DNA of 64,000 nt, from NCBI GenBank assembly GCA_025936045.1, contig JAICUB010000008.1:117389-181388 (forward strand). Reading direction: 5' to 3'. The DNA is from Polyangiaceae bacterium (lineage in GTDB: Bacteria > Myxococcota_A > Polyangia > Polyangiales > Polyangiaceae). Under the pieces are notes generated by a model that was not told the DNA's origin, made no database searches, and worked only from the letters and a program-made list of their open reading frames with translations. A program made the translations under genes and the position numbers. The number at the start of each line of letters is the position of its first letter. Positions within the stretch are counted from its first letter, which is position 1. Shown here piece after piece: positions 1-9,026 of this stretch.

Positions 1-39
1 CGCCCCCAAACCAGCTCGAGCGAAGCGCCGGAGTGCCGC

Positions 40-519
40 TCACTCGGCGGCGGCGAACGCCGGGTCGGTCGTGAGGGCGCGCAACACGGCGCGCACGGCC
101 GACCGGGCCGTGGATTCCTTGCGAGCTTCTGCCTGTTTCGGCGTCGCGCCGGGTCCGATGATGCCGAGCCCGACCGGCTTGTCGTGACGCAGGGACGTTT
201 CGACGAGCGCTCGTTGCACGACGTGCCCCATCACTTCGCCGTGCAACGTTTCGCCCTTTTCGATGCAGCCGAGAACGACGAGCGCGTCGACCTTTCGCTT
301 CCGTAGCGTGCGTTCGGCCGCGAGCGGCGCTTCGTAACAGCCGGCGACGCGCTGCGTGGACACGATGAGCGCGCCGCCTTGCGCGGCTTCGTCCGACGCG
401 GCGGCGAGCATGACCTCCGTCAACTTCTCGTGAAAGTCGGCAGCAACGATCGCGAGCCTGAGCTTCTGCTTCGATTTCGCCACGCGGGCACCATAATCGG
501 AAAGTCGCGTCCGGAGCAC
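40..519 (-). CDS. ribH: 6,7-dimethyl-8-ribityllumazine synthase
   Basis: The protein condenses 5-amino-6-ribitylamino-uracil with 3,4-dihydroxy-2-butanone 4-phosphate in the penultimate step of riboflavin synthesis, in the cytosol as a multimeric shell. Family hallmarks are visible: AIVAADFHEKL near the N terminus, VPGCYEAPLA-type text (here VAGCYEAPLA), VVLGCIEKGET, and the HGEV segment with the catalytic His. At 159 residues it matches the usual 150-160. The start is GTG at 519, but a second in-frame GTG about 12 codons downstream would also leave the fold intact. No other rib gene is in the window. The next gene upstream on the same strand is hmgA, about 105 bp away, so an operon link is uncertain. 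Confidence 0.93.
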   Translation of the reverse strand: MLRTRLSDYGARVAKSKQKLRLAIVAADFHEKLTEVMLAAASDEAAQGGALIVSTQRVAGCYEAPLAAERTLRKRKVDALVVLGCIEKGETLHGEVMGHVVQRALVETSLRHDKPVGLGIIGPGATPKQAEARKESTARSAVRAVLRALTTDPAFAAAE

Positions 520-624
520 CGTTCGGAAACGAGGGGATTTTCTCGGGACCGAAATTGTATGGGTGCCGCCGTACGCGACGCGCGTCGTGTGCTGCCAGCG
601 CCGGGCGCTTCCGCCGTGACGGCG

Positions 625-1779
625 TTACGTGCGAAAGCTCGCGTGATAGGCGGTGTCTTCGAGCGGGAGGGCGGCCTTGGTGGGATCGAGCGGCGTCGAG
701 CAATCGAGCATGACGGCGAGCTCGTCGGTCCATTTGTCGGGGTGCGGGTTTTCATACGCGCCCGGATGCGGGCCGTGCGTGATGCCGGCGGGATGGTGCG
801 AGAGGCTGCCGGCAGCGACGCCCCGTCGCGACGAGAACGCGGCGTTCGCGTAGAAGAGCACTTCGTCGACGTCGACGGACGAATGCGGATACGGAATCGG
901 GTTCGCGTCGGGGTGAAAGTCGAGCGGCCGCGGCACGAAGCTGCAAACGAGCGCGCCGGGCGCTTCGAACGTCGCGTGCACGGGTGGCGGCAAGTGCACT
1001 TGCCCGACGCGCGCCGAAAACGACGTGATCGGCAGCACGAACGGATAGAGCGCGCCGTCCCAGCCGATCACGTCGAGCGGTGAGTGCGCGCTGCGATAAC
1101 GATGCCACGCGCCGCGTCGCTTCACGACGAGGTCGCGCAGTCCTTCGTCGAGCGGGGCGACCGCCGCGGGGGCCCGAAAATCGCGGTGAGAATAGGGCGC
1201 GTCCATGCGGAGCTGCCCGCTACGGTTGCGGTACGCCGGCGGCAGCCCGAGCACGCCGGCGAACTCGAGCCAGAGCCACGCTTGCGTGAGGCCCGGCGCC
1301 GGCAGAAAGCGATGCAGGGTGCCCTTCGGCACGCACACGTAGTCGCCGCGCTCGAACGCGACGTCGCCGAAGACGCTGCGGAGCACGCCCGCCCCTTCTT
1401 GCACGAAAAAGAGCTCGTCGCCGTCGGCGTTCGAGAAGTAGTGAGCGTCGGGGGCGATCGGCTTGAGGAATCCGATCGTCACGTCACGGTTCACGAGCAA
1501 CGCGGTGCGCGCGCTCGCGCTGGTCGCTCCGTGCGGCAATTCGAGACAGCGATAATGGCGGCGCAAGAGCGCGCGGGACGGCGAGAGCTCGACCGGGTGC
1601 GGCGTCGTCTCGAGCGGCACGGGCTCGGCCTCGTGCGGCCGGTGCTGGTGATACAGGATGGAAAACGCGCCGTCGAAACCCGAACGCGTGAGGCACTCCT
1701 CGTAAATCACCGCGCCGTCGACGCGCTGGCGAAGGTGCGGTTTTTTCGGCACGTGCCCGAGCGCCCGGCGCTCGAGCAT
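625..1779 (-). CDS. hmgA: homogentisate 1,2-dioxygenase
   Basis: This non-haem iron enzyme opens the homogentisate ring to 4-maleylacetoacetate, the third committed step of tyrosine breakdown in the cytosol. The protein (384 residues) is the shorter bacterial form with a cupin core. EEGAGVLRSVFGDV with GDYVCVPKGTLHR is the first cupin motif. A downstream HHPAGITHGPHPG segment followed by YENP carries the expected His/Glu iron-ligand region. Its ATG directly abuts the TAG stop of hppD, so the two are almost certainly co-translated. Identity is clear from motifs and neighbours. Exact ligand assignment would need an alignment. Confidence 0.93.
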   Translation of the reverse strand: MLERRALGHVPKKPHLRQRVDGAVIYEECLTRSGFDGAFSILYHQHRPHEAEPVPLETTPHPVELSPSRALLRRHYRCLELPHGATSASARTALLVNRDVTIGFLKPIAPDAHYFSNADGDELFFVQEGAGVLRSVFGDVAFERGDYVCVPKGTLHRFLPAPGLTQAWLWLEFAGVLGLPPAYRNRSGQLRMDAPYSHRDFRAPAAVAPLDEGLRDLVVKRRGAWHRYRSAHSPLDVIGWDGALYPFVLPITSFSARVGQVHLPPPVHATFEAPGALVCSFVPRPLDFHPDANPIPYPHSSVDVDEVLFYANAAFSSRRGVAAGSLSHHPAGITHGPHPGAYENPHPDKWTDELAVMLDCSTPLDPTKAALPLEDTAYHASFRT

Positions 1780-2940
1780 CTAGATCGAGCTCCCGTGATT
1801 GTGATTCTGCTCTTGCTCGATGCTTTCGAAGAGCGCGCGAAAGTTGCCGGCGCCGAACCCCTGATCCCCACGGCGCTGAATGAGCTCGTAGAAGAACGGG
1901 CCGGCCTCTGCGTTGCCGTGGAGGTTCGCCGAGTCCTTCAGGAAGATTTGGAGGAGGTAGCGGCCCGGTCCGTCACCGTCGACCAAGATGCCGAGCTCCT
2001 CGAGCTCGTCCAGTCGCTCCTTGATGCTGCCGATGCCCGAGCTCCGCAGCCGTTCGGGCAGCATGCGATAGTACGCGGAGGGCGAGGGCATGAACTCGAC
2101 GCCGCGGCCGCGCAGTCCGCGAACCGCGCGCGTCACGTCCCCGAGCGCGAGCGCGACGTGCTGCACGCCGTCCCCGCGATGCTCCTCGTGGAACACGTTG
2201 ATCTGCGAGGCCTTGAAGTTCGGCCGATAGGGTTCGTTGTTCGCGAACTTCACGCCGCTCAGCGGGTCCCACATCACGATCGAGCGCAGGCCCGAGCCGT
2301 GCTCGTCCACGCGGTGGCTCACGTCGTCGGTGTGGAACTCGACGTGCCAGAAGCGCTCGAAGCCGAGCACGTGCTCCAGCCACAGGATCGCCGGCGCCAT
2401 CGTCTCGAAGTTCGCCGTCACGTGGTCGAAGTGCGTGAAGCCGAACGCGTTGCGTCCGCCGCGTGCTTGTTCGTGACGCACGAAGCCGGGATACAGCGGG
2501 CCCGCGCCGTGGCGTTCGACGAAGCGAAAGGTCGTGTCGCCGAAGGGGGTCGTGATCAGAAAAGTTTTGACGAGCCCTTCGACGGTTTCGGTCGCGACGA
2601 CCTCGTGCACGGGCGTCCCGCCGCGCCCCTCCAAGAGCTCGAACGCGCGATCGGCGCTCTCGACTTCGAGAATGATGCTGCCGATGCCGTCCGGGTGCTT
2701 CTGGAGGTAGCGGTGCGCGCGCCCGCCGACGCCGACCGGTGTCGAGCACACGACGCGACAGCCGCCCGCTTCGAACACGGACGCGCGCTGGTGCCCGCCT
2801 TCCACGAGCTCGACGCCGCTCTCCCCGATCTCGGCGAAGTCGAGCTTCTCCGTGTAAAAGCGCCTGCTGCGCTCGAGATCGTGCACGTAGTAGTGCAGCG
2901 CCTCGATGCGCCGAATGCCGAGCGGTGCGAGCGCAGGCAT
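1780..2940 (-). CDS. hppD: 4-hydroxyphenylpyruvate dioxygenase
   Basis: This enzyme converts 4-hydroxyphenylpyruvate to homogentisate using Fe(II) and O2. Two vicinal-oxygen-chelate domains are visible. The N-terminal one starts at IEALHYYVHDLERSRRFY. The catalytic C-terminal one carries the iron ligands in GFTHFDHVTANF (His), GVQHVALAL (His) and PFFYELIQRRG (Glu). The C-terminal FGAGNFRALFESIEQEQ is typical of HppD and closes the active site. Length (386) is normal. It lies immediately upstream of hmgA on the same strand with no intergenic base, matching consecutive pathway steps. The transmembrane kinase lies about 77 bp upstream. Confidence 0.96.
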   Translation of the reverse strand: MPALAPLGIRRIEALHYYVHDLERSRRFYTEKLDFAEIGESGVELVEGGHQRASVFEAGGCRVVCSTPVGVGGRAHRYLQKHPDGIGSIILEVESADRAFELLEGRGGTPVHEVVATETVEGLVKTFLITTPFGDTTFRFVERHGAGPLYPGFVRHEQARGGRNAFGFTHFDHVTANFETMAPAILWLEHVLGFERFWHVEFHTDDVSHRVDEHGSGLRSIVMWDPLSGVKFANNEPYRPNFKASQINVFHEEHRGDGVQHVALALGDVTRAVRGLRGRGVEFMPSPSAYYRMLPERLRSSGIGSIKERLDELEELGILVDGDGPGRYLLQIFLKDSANLHGNAEAGPFFYELIQRRGDQGFGAGNFRALFESIEQEQNHNHGSSI

Positions 2941-3017
2941 ACGCGGAGTATACGCCGAGCGGCGCGAAGATGCCCGGATTCGCGCGCGTGGAGCTGCCCC
3001 GAACGTCCGGGGGCTCG

Positions 3018-5438
3018 CTATTTCCTACTTGCCCCGCCCCGCGTCACGATCCTCGAAATTGCTTCATTGAACTTCTTCGCCTCCTCCGCGCACGGCGCTG
3101 GGCACGCTTCTTTCTTCTTTTTCCCGCAACCCTTCTTCGCGCCGGTCGCGAGCGGCGCGAGGATCGCGATGCTGCGATCGTCGCCGCGCTCGGCGACGCG
3201 CTTCAAGAGCGGAACCTTGGCGGCGCACGTCTGTGCGAGCCGTAAGTCGTAGGCGACGGAGAGCGCCGGCGACTCGCGCTGCCGGATGACGGACGTGGCG
3301 AGCAGCGCTTGCGCTTGCTTCGTCGTCTTGACGTCGTTGAGCATGAGCTCGTAGAGCAAGTCGGGCCCCGCGCTGCCCATGTGAGCGGTCATCGCGTCGA
3401 TCGCGAGCTTCGAAGCTTGGCCCGGAACGCTCGCGGCCTTTTTCACGAGAAAGCGCAGGTCGGGGTCTGCGGTCGCCTCGGGCGCGGCGTCGAACAGGCG
3501 AGTCGCGACGCTCATGGCGTCGGGCAGGCCGGTCGAGCGGCTCGCGAACGCCATCACGAGCGGCTTGAGCACCGCGGGGTCCTTCGGGTACGCCTCCGCG
3601 AGCGGGATCAAGCCGTCCGCGCCGAGCGCGACCGCCCGCGCGAGCTCGTCCGTGGGCGCGTGCGCGACCGCTGACGAGGCCGAAGCCGGCGCAGGATTCG
3701 GTACCGGTTCCGGCGCAGCGACGCTCGACGGGGACGCGGCCTTCGCCGGCGCGCGCGGCGGCGGTTCTTCCGGCGCGAGGGCCGTCGCCGGCTCCCGTGC
3801 CGCGCCCTTCAGCTGCGGCGAACGCCCGCGCCAGACGAAGCCGGCGTAAATGATGAACAGACAGACGACGGCGCCCGCGAACGTGAGCACCGGCGTCACG
3901 CGCCGCAAAATGCCGGAGCTTTGCCGCTCGATGCCGATGCGCGCGCCGCTGATTCCGCTCGTCACGAGCGCGATCGCGAGGAACAAGAGGTTCCAACCCG
4001 GCCAGGCCTGGCCCGATGTGTGACCGAGCCAGCGCAGCGTGAAAATGCGCCCGACCACGTCGTCGAGGAAGTGAACGGCGATGGCGGCGAAGCCGTAGCT
4101 CAGGACGCCCGCCGTGACCGCGCCGCGCAGCGCGTGAAGCAGGCCGAGCACCCGCGCGTGGTTGCCCCACACCGTGCGCCGCAAGCGCGCGAAGAGCACG
4201 AGCGTCGGTGTGATGAGCGTGCCGACGACCGCGGCGAGGAAGAGCGCCACCTCGGGGCGCGTGAACGTGAGCTTGCCGGTCACGAGCTCGAGCGCCGGCA
4301 GCGTGCTCGAGATGCCGGCGATGAGCAGTCCGAGCGCGAGTATGCCGTAGAAAATGAGCCGCGGGCGCGCCGTGCTCACCGCGCGCGCGTCGGCCTCGAG
4401 CAGCGAGCGCGACGAACGCTGCGCCGCGCGCGCCCCCGGGCCGTCGTCTTCCACGATTTCGAGCTCGTCCGACGCCAAAAACGGCTCGAGCGCGCGCCGG
4501 AGCTCGCCCATCGTCTGGTAGCGCTCTTCGCGGCGGCGTGACATCGCGCGCTGGATCACGAGCTCGAGATTCTCCGGCACGGCGGGGTTGATCGTGCGTG
4601 CGCGCGGCGGCTCTTGCGAGAGCACCGCGAGCACGACGGCCTGCAGCGTGTCCGCTTCGAACGGCGGCCGCCCGCACACGCTCGCGAAGAGCACGGCGCC
4701 GAGGCCGTACACGTCCGTGCGCGGATCCACGCCCGTGCCGTCGGCCTGCTCGGGCGCCATGTAGGCGGGCGTGCCCATGATCATGCCGCTCTGCGTGAGC
4801 TGCGTGCCCGGCGCGTCGACGAAGCGCGACAAGCCGAAATCGAGCACGCGGACAGCCGGGCGCGGCGTCATCACGCCGTGCTCGTTCGCGAGCAAAAACA
4901 CGTTGTGCGGCTTCAAATCGCGATGAACGACGCCGCGCGCGTGCGCCGCCTCGAGCGCCTTGCACACCTGCACGACGATGTGCGCCGCTTCCGCGACGGC
5001 GAGCGGCCCGTGCGTCGCGATCTCGTCGGCGACGTCGTGGCCGATCAGATACTCGCACACGAGGTACGAGTGGCCGTCGGGGGTCGTATCGACGTCGTAG
5101 ACCCCGACGACGTTTGCGTGCGAAATGCAGGCGGCCGCTTCGGCTTCACGCCGGAAGCGTGTGACCACCTCGGGGTTCCGCGTAAATTCGGGCCTGAGCA
5201 CCTTGATCGCGAATTGCTTGCTCGGGATGCGCGTGTGTCGCGCACGATAGACGCGACCCATCCCGCCCTCGCCGAGCACGGACTCGAGCACGTAGGTGCC
5301 GTTCAGGTTCTTACCGACGAGGTCGTCCTCGTCGCTCGAGAGCGACGCGGCGGAGGACAACGGCGCGCGCGAGGTCGGTTCCTTCTCGACGACGGCAACG
5401 GCGCCGCCGCGCTTGAACGATGGGAACCACTTGGGCAT
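3018..5438 (-). CDS. transmembrane Ser/Thr protein kinase (Hanks type)
   Basis: The N-terminal half is a complete eukaryote-like kinase domain (about residues 45-320): glycine loop LGEGGMGRVYRA, lysine in FAIKVLRPE, catalytic loop HRDLKPHN, DFGLSR, and the P+1 segment GTPAYMAPEQ. A central block holds about five hydrophobic segments (for example LIFYGILALGLLIAGI and VVCLFIIYAGFVW). After it comes a Pro/Ala-rich linker and a roughly 200-residue C-terminal region with Cys and a KKGCGKKKKEACPAPC stretch, presumably outside the cytoplasm. The ATG at 5438 is preferred over the TTG three codons upstream. The gene sits between hppD and maiA on the same strand, so it may be co-transcribed with tyrosine catabolism. 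Its substrate is unknown. Confidence 0.9.
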   Translation of the reverse strand: MPKWFPSFKRGGAVAVVEKEPTSRAPLSSAASLSSDEDDLVGKNLNGTYVLESVLGEGGMGRVYRARHTRIPSKQFAIKVLRPEFTRNPEVVTRFRREAEAAACISHANVVGVYDVDTTPDGHSYLVCEYLIGHDVADEIATHGPLAVAEAAHIVVQVCKALEAAHARGVVHRDLKPHNVFLLANEHGVMTPRPAVRVLDFGLSRFVDAPGTQLTQSGMIMGTPAYMAPEQADGTGVDPRTDVYGLGAVLFASVCGRPPFEADTLQAVVLAVLSQEPPRARTINPAVPENLELVIQRAMSRRREERYQTMGELRRALEPFLASDELEIVEDDGPGARAAQRSSRSLLEADARAVSTARPRLIFYGILALGLLIAGISSTLPALELVTGKLTFTRPEVALFLAAVVGTLITPTLVLFARLRRTVWGNHARVLGLLHALRGAVTAGVLSYGFAAIAVHFLDDVVGRIFTLRWLGHTSGQAWPGWNLLFLAIALVTSGISGARIGIERQSSGILRRVTPVLTFAGAVVCLFIIYAGFVWRGRSPQLKGAAREPATALAPEEPPPRAPAKAASPSSVAAPEPVPNPAPASASSAVAHAPTDELARAVALGADGLIPLAEAYPKDPAVLKPLVMAFASRSTGLPDAMSVATRLFDAAPEATADPDLRFLVKKAASVPGQASKLAIDAMTAHMGSAGPDLLYELMLNDVKTTKQAQALLATSVIRQRESPALSVAYDLRLAQTCAAKVPLLKRVAERGDDRSIAILAPLATGAKKGCGKKKKEACPAPCAEEAKKFNEAISRIVTRGGASRK

Positions 5439-5503
5439 CGCGCACAAGGTCGAGGGTCACCCAGTTTACCGATCGTCTCCGCTATCAGCCATCCCGCGCG
5501 CAC

Positions 5504-6143
5504 TCAGGCGGCAGGCTCGCGATCCGGCTGTACGTTCGGGTGAGCAGACTGGAATTCGGCGAGCGTGGAGCATTCCGCGTCGACTCGACGAAGCGTCGGG
5601 AACGGCCCGAGATCGACGTCGAACCGGCGTGCCGAATACATCTGGGGCACCAAATAAATGTCGGCCAACGTCACACCATCACGCACCAAAAAGCGCCCGG
5701 CGGATGCTCCGGCCAGCGCTTCGAGGGCGCCGAGCCCGCGTTCGATGGCGCGCCTACGGAAGGCGACGACGTCGAAGTTCGATTGCTCGAGCTCCCGCTG
5801 CAGCGACAAGTTTTGCGACGGTTGAATCCCGGAGTTGACGATCTCGGCGAGTTGGCGCGCGCGCGCGGTCGGCGGGCGCCGCGGGCAAGAGCGGCCGCTC
5901 GGGAAACCGCTCCTCGAGATATTCGATGATCGCCATCGACTGGGTGAGTCGGAAGAGCTTGCCGTCCTCTTCGAGCTCGAGCACCGGCACCTGGGACAGC
6001 GGGTTCAGCTCGCGATATTCCTCGGTGCGCTGCTCGCCGCGCAGGAGGTGCACGGGCTTCGTCTCGTGCGGCAACGCCTTGAGCGCGAGGGCGATGCGGA
6101 CACGCCAAGCCGAGCTGCTCCGCCAATAGCCGTAAAGCTTCAT
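5504..6143 (-). pseudogene. maiA: maleylacetoacetate isomerase (zeta-class GST), frameshifted
   Basis: Two overlapping frames together give one MaiA of about 213 residues. The first (track ORF 5754-6143) starts MKLYGYWRSSSAWRVRIAL, with the SSS-W glutathione-binding motif and NPLSQVPVLE. The second (track ORF 5504-5809) supplies the GST C-terminal domain, with VTLADIYLVPQMYSA. The shift maps to an alternating GC run at about 5855-5867. Adding two bases there restores ADRARARQLAEIVNSGIQ and joins the halves without loss. MaiA would isomerise maleylacetoacetate to fumarylacetoacetate using glutathione. Its ATG overlaps the fah stop (ATGA). Whether this is real decay, a sequencing error in a hard GC run or programmed slippage cannot be told here. 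Confidence 0.85.
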
Positions 6144-7114
6144 TCAATCACCGTTTGCTCGATCGCGCCGCAGGGGCCGTCTCCGTGCTCGTCCAAGAGC
6201 TCGATCCGAATGCGATCGTTCTTTTTTAGGTAGGCGGTCGTGGGTGCGCCGTGTGCGATCGTCTCGAGCGCGCGCCGTTCCACGAGACACGAAACTCCGC
6301 GCTCGGGTGCGGCGTTCGACACCGTGCCGCTGCCGAGCACCGTGCCCGCGGCGAACGCGCGCGTCCTCGCGATGTGCTCGATCAAATCCGCGAACGAGAA
6401 GTGCATCTCGGGGCCCGTCTCGGTGTCGCCCGCGACGGCGCCGTTCAGCGTCGAGCGAAGGCGCATGAACACCCGGCCGTCGCGCCAGGCGGCTCCGAGC
6501 TCGTCGGGAGTCACCGCGAACGGCCCGAAGGCCGTCGCGGGCTTCGCCTGAAAGAAGCCGAACCCCTTGGCGAGCTCGGCGGAGACGAGCCCGCGGTAGG
6601 TCACGTCGTTGGCGATCATGACGAGCCGAATTGCGCGTTCCGCTGCGGCCGCGCGCGTCCCCCGCGCCACGTCGCCGAGCACCACCGCGATTTCGGCCTC
6701 GAAATCGAGTCCCCACGCCGGATCGCCCAGGGTTATCGGCTCCGTCGGCGCGAGCAGCACGCTCGAGCCGCCCTGGTAGACGAGCGGGTTCGTGAGTAGG
6801 TCGGCGGGCGGCTCCGCGCCGCGCGCCTTGCGCACGAGCCGCACGTGGTTCGGGTAGGCGGAGCCGTCCACCCATTCGTACGCGCGGGGCAGCGGCGCCG
6901 CGAGCTCCTTCACGTCGAGCGGCTCGCCGAACGCCGCGTCCGTCTCGAGGCGCGTCGCGAGCGCTTCGAGGCCGTCGCGCGAGCGCTCCCAGGTGTCGAG
7001 CGCTCGCTGCAGCGTCGGTGCAACGGAGACGGCGGAGGCGCGGCGATCCCCCGCCTTGGCCACCACGACGAGCGCGCCGTCGCGCGAGCCGTCCCGGAGC
7101 GTCGCGAGCCGCAT
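6140..7114 (-). CDS. fahA: fumarylacetoacetate hydrolase family protein (tyrosine catabolism)
   Basis: This is the last step of the pathway, hydrolysing fumarylacetoacetate to fumarate and acetoacetate. The track ORF opens far upstream, but the protein begins at MRLATLRDGSRDGALVVV, giving 324 residues, the length of the short bacterial FAH class. Visible features are an N-terminal FAA_hydrolase_N-like part (to about 75), LDFEAEIAVVLGD with metal-binding acidic residues, MIANDVTYR, KPATAFGPFAVTP, and the C-terminal VLGSGTVSN plus GVSCLVERR. Its stop overlaps the maiA start by four bases, which supports both the assignment and translational coupling. phhA is divergent about 100 bp away. Confidence 0.92.
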   Translation of the reverse strand: MRLATLRDGSRDGALVVVAKAGDRRASAVSVAPTLQRALDTWERSRDGLEALATRLETDAAFGEPLDVKELAAPLPRAYEWVDGSAYPNHVRLVRKARGAEPPADLLTNPLVYQGGSSVLLAPTEPITLGDPAWGLDFEAEIAVVLGDVARGTRAAAAERAIRLVMIANDVTYRGLVSAELAKGFGFFQAKPATAFGPFAVTPDELGAAWRDGRVFMRLRSTLNGAVAGDTETGPEMHFSFADLIEHIARTRAFAAGTVLGSGTVSNAAPERGVSCLVERRALETIAHGAPTTAYLKKNDRIRIELLDEHGDGPCGAIEQTVIE

Positions 7115-7216
7115 GCCGCGCAGCGTAACGCTCCGGGGCGGTCCCGCCAATGGCTCGCAGCGGCCCGGGTTCGAGGCCCGCGGGCGGTCCGCAGGAACGG
7201 AAGCTAGAATTCGAAC
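7115..7216. promoter_or_regulatory. divergent fah/phhA intergenic region
   Basis: About 100 bp separate the divergent starts of fah and phhA and must hold both promoters. The only symmetrical element I see is AGCGTAACGCT (7122-7132), a perfect 5-bp-arm palindrome lying just upstream of the fah start codon, where a repressor could act. No convincing -35/-10 pair or sigma-54 motif was found. This call is positional, with weak sequence support. Confidence 0.35.
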
Positions 7217-8941
7217 GTGCCGAGCGACTTTCCACGCGTGCCCGCTCACCTCCGGCGTTTCGTCGTGGAGCAGGACTACGCGCAGTATTCGGCGGTCGAT
7301 CAAGCGGTGTGGCGCTTCGTGCTCTTGCAGATGCGCGGCCGTCTCGCCGAGAAGGCGCACCCCGCGTACCGCGAAGGCCTGACGGCGACGGGTATCTCGG
7401 TCGAGCGCATCCCGAGCATCGCGGAGATGAACGAACGTCTGTCGCGCTTCGGCTGGGGCGCGGTGTGCGTCGACGGCTTCATTCCGCCGCGCGCGTTCCA
7501 GGAGTTTCAAGCACGCGGCCTTTTGCCGATAGCGGCCGACATGCGCACGCGCGAGCACATCGCGTACACGCCCGCGCCGGACATCATTCACGAAGGCGCG
7601 GGCCACGCGCCGATCCTCACCGAGCCGGCGTACGCCGCTTATCTCCGGCGTATCGGCGAGGTCGGCAAGCGCGCCTTCACCGTGCCCGAAGAGGATCGCG
7701 TGTTCCAGGCGAGCTACCTCCTCAGCGAAGCGAAGGAGGATCCGAGCGCGAGCCCGGAACGCGTCGCCCGCGTCGAGCGCGAGCTCACGGACGCCGTCGC
7801 GAGCGTGCCCGAAGACAGCGAAGGAGCCTGGCTTTCGCGGCTTTACTGGTGGACGGCGGAGTACGGACTCGTCGGCGAGCTCTCGAACTACCGCATGTAC
7901 GGCGCGGGTCTCTTGTCGTCGCTCGGCGAGAGCCACTCGTGCCACGCGCCGAGCGTGAAGAAGCGCCGGCTCGACGAGACGTGCATTCACGTGGGCTACG
8001 ACATCACGCGGCCGCAGCCCGAGCTCTTCGTCGCGCGCGACTTCGAGCATTTGCACGAAGTGCTCGACCGCGTTTCGAAGCTGCTCGCCGCGGAGCTCGG
8101 CGGCGCGCTCGCGCTCGAACGCGCAGAGCGGAGTCAGGAGCTCGCGAGCTTGCGCTTCTCGTCCGGCGCGTGGGCGCTCGGCGTCTTGCGGGCGGTCGGA
8201 CCGAGCTTCGCGGAGCCGGCCTGGCTCGAGCTCGGAGGGTCCGTCGCCTTCGCGTGGGACGGCCTCATCCACGAGCGGCAGCGCGCGCTACGGCCCGAAG
8301 ACGCCATCTTGGTGACCGGCCCGCTCGCGAGCGGCGCGCGGCTCGAGACGCTCGACGAACACGCGCTCGCGGCGCTCGGCGCGGCTGGTCGCGCGACATT
8401 TCGCTTCCGAAGCGCCGCAAACGTCAGCGGTGTCGTGCGCCGGAGCGTGCGTGACGAGGACGGCCGCTTGCTCCACGTCGAGCTCACGGACGCGCGGCTC
8501 GAGCTGCCGGGCCGCGCTCCCGTCGAGCTCGCGGAATATGCGCTCGTGCCGCTCGGCGACTTTTTGACGGCGCATGCGGGCGCCGTCGATCCGACGTACC
8601 ACGCGGAGACCTCGTTTCCGCACGTGCGCGTGCCGAAGCCGCGCATCTTGCCCGCGCGCGAGCAGGCGCTCACGCGGCTGTACGAGCGCGTCGGCGCGGC
8701 GCCCCGTGCGCCCGCAGCGCTCGCCGAGCTCACGAGCGTTCACGACGAGCTCGTGCGCGTCTATCCCGACGAATGGTTGCTCCGCTGGAACCTGCTCGAG
8801 CGGGCGCTACAAATCCCCGCTGCCGCGCCGTTCGCGCGCGGGCTCGCCGCCGAGCTCGAAACGCTGGAGGTTCGCTTCGAGCGACGCGAGCCGATCGCCA
8901 TGGGCCTCGGGTACCTGCAGTCGCGTCTCGTCACGGTTTGA
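7217..8941 (+). CDS. phhA: aromatic amino acid hydroxylase (phenylalanine 4-monooxygenase), long form
   Basis: This Fe(II)/tetrahydropterin enzyme hydroxylates phenylalanine to tyrosine and so feeds the adjacent tyrosine pathway. The catalytic domain fills roughly residues 1-300. PDIIHEGAGHAP holds the two iron-binding His of the facial triad, WWTAEYGLVG holds the Glu of the triad, and LLSSLGES follows. There is no N-terminal ACT domain. After the catalytic domain lies about 270 further residues without a motif I recognise (for example FAWDGLIHERQRAL), so the protein is about twice the size of proteobacterial PhhA (about 265-300). Long bacterial forms of this kind exist. No pterin recycling gene is in the window. 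Confidence 0.9.
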   Translation: MPSDFPRVPAHLRRFVVEQDYAQYSAVDQAVWRFVLLQMRGRLAEKAHPAYREGLTATGISVERIPSIAEMNERLSRFGWGAVCVDGFIPPRAFQEFQARGLLPIAADMRTREHIAYTPAPDIIHEGAGHAPILTEPAYAAYLRRIGEVGKRAFTVPEEDRVFQASYLLSEAKEDPSASPERVARVERELTDAVASVPEDSEGAWLSRLYWWTAEYGLVGELSNYRMYGAGLLSSLGESHSCHAPSVKKRRLDETCIHVGYDITRPQPELFVARDFEHLHEVLDRVSKLLAAELGGALALERAERSQELASLRFSSGAWALGVLRAVGPSFAEPAWLELGGSVAFAWDGLIHERQRALRPEDAILVTGPLASGARLETLDEHALAALGAAGRATFRFRSAANVSGVVRRSVRDEDGRLLHVELTDARLELPGRAPVELAEYALVPLGDFLTAHAGAVDPTYHAETSFPHVRVPKPRILPAREQALTRLYERVGAAPRAPAALAELTSVHDELVRVYPDEWLLRWNLLERALQIPAAAPFARGLAAELETLEVRFERREPIAMGLGYLQSRLVTV

Positions 8942-9026
8942 GCTCGGGGGTCGGCTGGAACGGCGCGAGCCGGCGGTTTCTGCGGGCGCGAAACCACGAC
9001 CGCCGCCAAATCAAAAAAATAGCGAC

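Noticed and set aside
1-39. Start of another gene beyond ribH (for example nusB)
   Set aside because: Only 39 bases are available, and no start codon with a ribosome site can be identified.
1084-3252. 722-residue plus-strand ORF
   Set aside because: It is fully antisense to hmgA and hppD, Arg/Ala/Val-rich with no domain. It is a GC-driven shadow.
6140-8272. 710-residue minus-strand ORF taken as one protein
   Set aside because: Only the last 324 residues are FAH. The first part is antisense to phhA with no similarity to a known fold.
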